Position numbers and translations under genes: made by a program
Assembly (NCBI GenBank): GCA_030159075.1
Contig: BROG01000299.1
Span: 1-64,000, forward strand
From: Atrina japonica
Lineage: Eukaryota; Mollusca; Bivalvia; Pterioida; Pinnidae
DNA length: 64,000 nt
Reading direction: 5' to 3'
Shown here: positions 59,966 through 64,000 of the stretch, one piece after another
Position numbering within the stretch: the first letter of the stretch is position 1
How the letters are laid out: every line of letters begins with the position of its first letter
Notes under the pieces: model-generated
Seen by the model: only the letters and a program-made list of their open reading frames with translations
Database searches by the model: none
Told to the model about the DNA's origin: nothing

Positions 59966-60428
59966 TATCTTTATCCATAGCTGATAATTTACTTAGTCAA
60001 AATTTTGACCAAAAAAATTGATGGACAGACAGACGGACATCGTCGATCTATACTATACTAACTAGAGTCTAGACAGGACTTGCTTTGCAACCCAGCCAAA
60101 TAATAAAAAATGTTTCTTTGTCTAAAATAAGTTAAAAGTTTTCAACAGTATCGACAAAATGTTAACGTTTTCTCAGCCTGTAGAATATTAACTTGATCTA
60201 CTTTTAAAAAGGAGCAAATTACGAGTACGGTACGGCGTAGTGATCGCCGGACCGGAACAGCCAATTAGTCACTTAGTGATTACACGTCCGGTACTACACG
60301 AGTTTAAATTGGCGGACTTATATGAAATCTATTGCATATAACTTAGAATTATATATGAGATATCGAAATAAATTAAATAAATCTGACAATGAATGGTTTA
60401 CCTCTATAGCTATACTGGTAAAAGTTAC

Positions 60429-60498
60429 CTGATTTTTGGATTATCCTTGCTGGGTACGATTTCTGACCATGGCATGGCATATCGTGCCTCAACTTCAT
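60429..60498 (-). CDS. BEN-like gene, exon 1 coding part (start codon, 'YPARI' segment)
   Basis: The ATG at 60498-60496 has an in-frame stop just upstream (TGA, two codons before). It encodes MKLRHDMPCHGQKSYPARII then QKS and a split codon at donor CAG|GTAACT. The 'G.KSYPARII..S.SK.EL' text across exons 1-2 resembles the small N-terminal module found in some invertebrate BEN or coiled-coil proteins (pattern recognition, not a database result). An alternative ATG 7 nt upstream opens another frame (MKNEVEARYAMPW), but that frame does not continue into exon 2 without a stop, so I prefer the start given here. 5' UTR probably extends towards 60850. Confidence 0.65.
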
Positions 60499-60870
60499 TC
60501 TTCATATTTTCGTTTTGGCTATATTATTGCCGATAGGGCGATCACGCTAAACAATCCTTCCAAAACCCACTAAGCAAGTACATACATGGCGATATATCCC
60601 TTTGTCTTTGTGCTTGTTTAAACGTAAACCAAGTTTTACCCAGTACAGAGAGTGCCACAGTTTGAAACGGAAGCGTTTGCTCACAGCAGCATCCGGAAAC
60701 GTGCTCGGGCCTTTCCGTCATTTTGTTGATGTAGACGCCAGAGGTAATTCCAAGTGTCTCAGATGCTGAACCGCTCAAAACTGTCACCAATCGCGATTCG
60801 TTTTTTCGGAAAGACCGTTGGCGTCCGTCCAATCATAGATGGTGACACAATTTCGTTTCGGTAATTATAA
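60499..60870. promoter_or_regulatory. Putative bidirectional promoter region
   Basis: Separates the start of the - strand BEN-like gene from the first exon of the + strand gene. It is richer in CpG than any other part of the window (CGATCACG, GGAAACGTGCTCGG, CCAATCGCGATTCG, GACCGTTGGCGTCCGTCC) and has CCAAT words on both strands (60785, 60829). No TATA box. A 97-codon open frame on the - strand (60542-60832) is probably 5' UTR by chance, though an upstream coding exon cannot be excluded. Confidence 0.5.
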
Positions 60871-60915
60871 CAAAATGGCAGACATAAGAGAGAAAGATAC
60901 GATGTGACCAAGTGG
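60871..60915 (+). other. 5' UTR exon of the + strand nested gene (with uORF)
   Basis: The donor AAGTGG|GTAAGT at 60916 is close to consensus. The exon includes a ten-codon upstream ORF (ATG at 60875, TGA at 60905-60907) in an AAAATGGCAGAC context that also matches a YY1-type initiator site. The exact 5' end is not defined by sequence. It is paired with the acceptor at 63197 because no better exon lies between. Confidence 0.5.
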
Positions 60916-61559
60916 GTAAGTAAACCAGTTATTTTCACATTAGAAGAGACCCTTTCTCAGTAATCACGGGACATAAATAATATGACAATTGAAAGGGTCA
61001 GCATTAAAGTAAAGATCCTTTTTAGTGCGATCTATACGTTTGCTCAATGTAAAAACGAAATAAACATGCGTTTGACAAAAATTATACTGAATTCTGATAA
61101 TTGTATTGCAAACAAACAAAAGAAATGATGAGAGACAAGTTTAAATCGAAAGCAGTTTTAAAAACATTCTGCAGTCAATCGACTGCCGAAGTTCAAGCCT
61201 CAAACAAAGAGGTTTTGTTTGTTTTAACTATAACAATGTAATTTGAAATATAGCAAGTTCTAACGTTAGACATTAGTCATTAATTATTGTAGTTGTGTGA
61301 ATACACATACATTTTTTGTGTCTTGTTTAGTTTTTGGTAACATCTCTTTCGTTGTTGTTGCTTTTATTTTACGTTGTCAGATGAATATATTTTCTTATTT
61401 AATTAGGCCCATTTCGGGGAGGGGGGGTTAAACTTTTACAAACTTTAAAAACTTTATATAATCCTATCAGGCCTATGTCGTTTGGCCGATTTTGCTTAAA
61501 TTTTCAGCATACATTGAGAATCAAGATACCTGGAATGTTTTTAATTTGATTTTAGTGTC

Positions 61560-62860
61560 ACCTGAAAAAGGCTTCCTAAGTGCTAAAAGGGGGGGGGGTC
61601 ATTTTGTCTGTTAAAAGTCAGACAAATGTCAAAATATCTCGGAAGCAAAGAATTTTTAGGATATACATTTGCATGAGAAAGTTGTTCAGTCTAAAGACTT
61701 GCACAAGCTTAAAAAAAAATTCAAGGTCACATGATTTAAGGTCAAGGTCACAGAGACATGAAAATTTAAAAATCTCAACATCTCCAAAAATATCAGGGTT
61801 TTGTATCGACATACATTTTTAGATTTGCAGGAAATGTGCTAAAGAAAACCCAAGTGAAGTTTCATGGTCATCAGGTCAAAGCTCAAGGTCATAGTTTAGT
61901 TTCAATGTTTAATTCAAAATTTCAACTCAAAAAAAACGAAAAAGATATATAGAACTTTCATGTACATTGTATAGGTTATTGTGGATGATTTGTAGGCAAT
62001 ATATACTGTAAAATAATATTTGTGTGAAGTTTAAAGGTCATCAGATCAAAAGTCAAGGTCACAGCTGAGATAGAATGTTAATTCAAAATTTCAACTCTAA
62101 AATGCTAAAAAAACTATAGAATTTTTATATATAAGTAAGTGTAGAGGATTTGTAGAGAATGTGTTGCAAAATTTTTGTGTGAGATTTCAAGGCCATAAGA
62201 TCAAAAAAGTCAAGGTCACAGCCCAATTTGAAAATTTTAACTTAAAATAATCTTAAAAACTATAGAACTATTGTATTTAAGTTAAGTAGAAGACTTGTTG
62301 CAAATATGCTGAAGGATTTCTGTGTGAAGTTTCAAGGTCAAAGGTCAAGGTCACAGCTTAGTTTGAATGTTAACTCAATAATATTTCAACTCAAAATAGC
62401 TAAAAAAAACTCCAGAATTTGTATATGTGTTAAGTGTAGAAGATCGGTATGCAATATGCTTAAGAATATTTATGTGAAGGTTAAAGGTTATTCAATCAAA
62501 GCCAAGGTCACACCTCAATTTGAAATTTTCAACTCAAATTAGCTTTTGAAAAACTACGGAACTTTATATATATGTTAATATAGAAGACTTGTGGGCAATG
62601 AGCTGAAAAATATTTGCCTGAAGTTTCAAGGTCATTCAATCAAAGGTCAAGGTCACCATTCAATTTAAAAATTTCAACGCAAAAGAGGTAAAAACTTGAG
62701 AACTTTTATACATTTATTTATGTATGAGATATGTAAGCAATATTTGAAGAATATATTGAGGATAGTTGAAACTATATCAGATCAAAGATCAATATTGCAG
62801 CTTAGTTTGAACATTTCAGTTAAAATATAGCTTAAAATATCAAGATTGGGTCTTCAAAGA
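61560..62860 (+). repeat. Degenerate ~150-bp tandem array with TCAAGGTCA motifs
   Basis: At least seven diverged units, each with the theme TTTCAAGGTCAT.AGATCAAA, GGTCAAGGTCACAG, AATTTCAACTCAAAA and a GTAGAAGATTTGTAGGCAAT-like segment. TCAAGGTCA, the extended half-site bound by monomeric nuclear receptors such as SF-1 and ERR, recurs at about 61739, 61868-61892, 62054, 62208, 62342, 62501 and 62646. It sits in the intron of the + strand nested gene. Confidence 0.85.
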
Positions 62861-63237
62861 TTGGATTTTGGTATGAGGTTCATAGCTTCTGAGCTTTGCT
62901 GTATGCTCACCTGAAGCTGTAGCCTCAGCAATGGTTGTATGATCACTTTTTGCTTCATCAAAAAACTCTAGTTATTATTATATTTTTTTGCCGGGGGTTG
63001 GTGGTAATCAAACTAACTTTAAAATGTTTTATGACTAAAATCTGACATTTTAGGTGCTAGGCCTAGCCAGTTTTTCAACTTTACCTCTCATGTACATTTG
63101 TAAAAAGAGCTAGAATCGTAAAGTAACTATTTTATATGAATGTGATCAACATTGCAATAATATCATATGTCATTTGAAACTTTTCTTTTCTTTTCAGAAT
63201 GTTACATTGAAGGCAGTATAACTTCCTGGAGTTCACT

Positions 63238-63543
63238 ATGGCGGAATTCACAAAAAATTATTATTTTCATGATTCTGATGATGGAAAGTTCTGTATCTGT
63301 AGTGTTATCATGTATGGACATTATGAAATCAGCGCAGTTGAATATTTTATGCTTTGTAATGACCAGGTTTATGGAGTTGTGAGAAAGTTTGTTAGGATTT
63401 CACAAGCTGGAGAACGCGTTGTGACAAGTCACTTGATTGCTGTGAAGAGATCAAACACTCAGGAATTGGTAGATGTTGAGAACTTCAAGACAGTTTTAGT
63501 GTTTTTAACTATAACTGATGTATCATGTACCAAGTACATGTGA
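63238..63543 (+). CDS. 101-residue protein of the + strand nested gene, unknown function
   Basis: Starts MAEFTKNYYFHDSDDGKFCI in good context (CACTATGG) 40 nt after a strong acceptor. It continues with a block rich in beta-strand-type residues (EISAVEYFMLCNDQVYGVVR, KFVRISQAGERVVTSHLIAV) and ends TVLVFLTITDVSCTKYM. The pattern 'ei..veyf......yg.vr......HLi.v......lv.v....' reminds me of the small domain at the C-terminus of many animal transposon-derived proteins, where it follows a longer ORF. This is an impression, not a match to a named family. Here the domain stands alone with its own start, stop and poly(A) signal. There is no signal peptide or membrane segment. Its head-to-head BEN-like neighbour and the shared palindrome borders suggest the two were carried together. 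Confidence 0.55.
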   Translation: MAEFTKNYYFHDSDDGKFCICSVIMYGHYEISAVEYFMLCNDQVYGVVRKFVRISQAGERVVTSHLIAVKRSNTQELVDVENFKTVLVFLTITDVSCTKYM

Positions 63544-63608
63544 TAGGTACATTGTAGACTCCAAAACAATATAAAAGTTAATGTGATGGATATTGTCAGT
63601 GTGTCCAA

Positions 63609-63614
63609 AATAAA
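63609..63614 (+). terminator. Poly(A) signal AATAAA
   Basis: Canonical hexamer 66 nt after the TGA of the 101-codon ORF, and the only one suitably placed before the palindrome array. Confidence 0.5.
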
Positions 63615-63718
63615 AATAATCATTTAGTCCAGACTATTTGATCTATTTTCATCATGAAAAAATGTTGACAGTGGTCTACCTGATGGATGACACTTTTTTT
63701 AAAGTTTTTAAAAATATT

Positions 63719-63991
63719 TACCATGGTCAACCATGGTAGAGAAAAAATTGACCATGGTCTACCATGGTGGAGAGTTATGACCATGGTCGACCATGGTAGA
63801 TAAAATGTTGACCATGGTCAACCACAGTAGAGGAAATATTGACCATGGCCTACCATGGTGGTGAGTTATGACCATGGTCGACCATGGTCTACTACTGTGA
63901 CCATGGTCTGCAAAACATGGTCATTGATGGTTGACCATGATCTTTCATGGTTGACCATCAAAAACCATACTGACCATGGTCAACCATGGAT
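63719..63991. repeat. Right CCATGG palindrome array
   Basis: About 14 copies of ACCATGGTCRACCATGGTAG-like text in roughly 65-bp blocks (GAGAGTTATGACCATGGTCG). The perfect 16-bp palindrome CCATGGTCGACCATGG occurs at 63781-63796 and 63872-63887. The unit core is the same as in the left array at 56545, although the spacers differ. It continues to, and perhaps beyond, the window end. Confidence 0.9.
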
Positions 63992-64000
63992 GTATTTCGC

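Larger units (their letters stand above)
63198..63620 (+). other. Terminal exon of the + strand nested gene
   Basis: The acceptor is TTTTCTTTTCTTTTCAG ending at 63197, an excellent polypyrimidine tract. The exon contains the 101-codon ORF and an AATAAA poly(A) signal at 63609-63614, 66 nt after the stop. This gives a short compact transcript unit that ends about 100 bp before the right palindrome array. Confidence 0.6.
55455..64000 (+). other. 5' part of the next EXT1 intron (>8.5 kb), hosting a nested gene pair
   Basis: Starts with donor GTATGT. No EXT1 coding exon is recognisable before the window ends. The first ~700 bp are plain AT-rich sequence. From about 56130 it holds a 28-bp minisatellite, then the palindrome-bracketed region with the BEN-like gene (- strand) and the 101-codon gene (+ strand). 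Confidence 0.85.

Noticed and set aside
60542..60832. 97-codon - strand ORF (MDGRQRSF...) as the first exon of the BEN-like gene
   Set aside because: It ends at its own stop before the exon at 60498, has no donor joining it in frame to exon 2, and lies where 5' UTR or promoter is expected. Kept only as a remote possibility.

Overview
This is a window of animal genomic DNA, most likely from a mollusc and probably a bivalve. The argument is indirect. A recognisable animal EXT1 (exostosin) gene is split by very long GT-AG introns. The DNA is AT-rich and full of TACATGTA-type palindromes. It carries several tRNA-derived SINEs with the 3' tail commonly seen in mollusc genomes. No bacterial-style gene arrangement is present. 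Almost all long open frames here are by-products of tandem repeats or microsatellites.

Only two exons of the main gene are visible, both on the + strand: 45476-45550 and 55328-55454. They encode a contiguous 67-residue piece of EXT1, the heparan sulfate copolymerase, including the PRGRRLGSF segment. Everything before 45476 is read as the end of the preceding intron (>45 kb). 45551-55327 is a 9.8-kb intron, and everything after 55454 is the start of the next intron (>8.5 kb). The large first coding exon of EXT1 and the exon after 55454 are not in the window.

The introns are a museum of repeats. There are about 17 copies of a ~90-bp MITE with TTAA ends. A TA-flanked MITE family is nested in another repeat in one place and carries its own insertion in another. 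Other elements include a 780-bp hAT-type element with a perfect 8-bp target duplication, a 1.07-kb TTAA element with long inverted ends, a 520-bp Tc1/mariner-type foldback beside an EXT1 exon, and SINEs with target duplications. A near-perfect 78-bp hairpin, a degenerate hammerhead-like motif and several minisatellites are also present (34, 51, 29, 30, 17, 32/28 and 28 bp units), the largest being 2.4 kb.

The most unusual part is 56.5-64.0 kb, inside the last EXT1 intron. Two arrays of CCATGGTC-GACCATGG palindromes bracket a divergent pair of small genes. On the - strand a three-exon gene encodes a 'YPARI' segment, a coiled coil, a Ser-rich linker and, after a frameshift, the beginning of a BEN domain. 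On the + strand a 5' UTR exon is spliced over a 2.3-kb intron (itself an array of TCAAGGTCA nuclear-receptor half-sites) to a complete 101-codon ORF with its own poly(A) signal. The two 5' ends lie close together and probably share a promoter. The arrangement looks like a mobile or composite unit, which I do not recognise as a described family.
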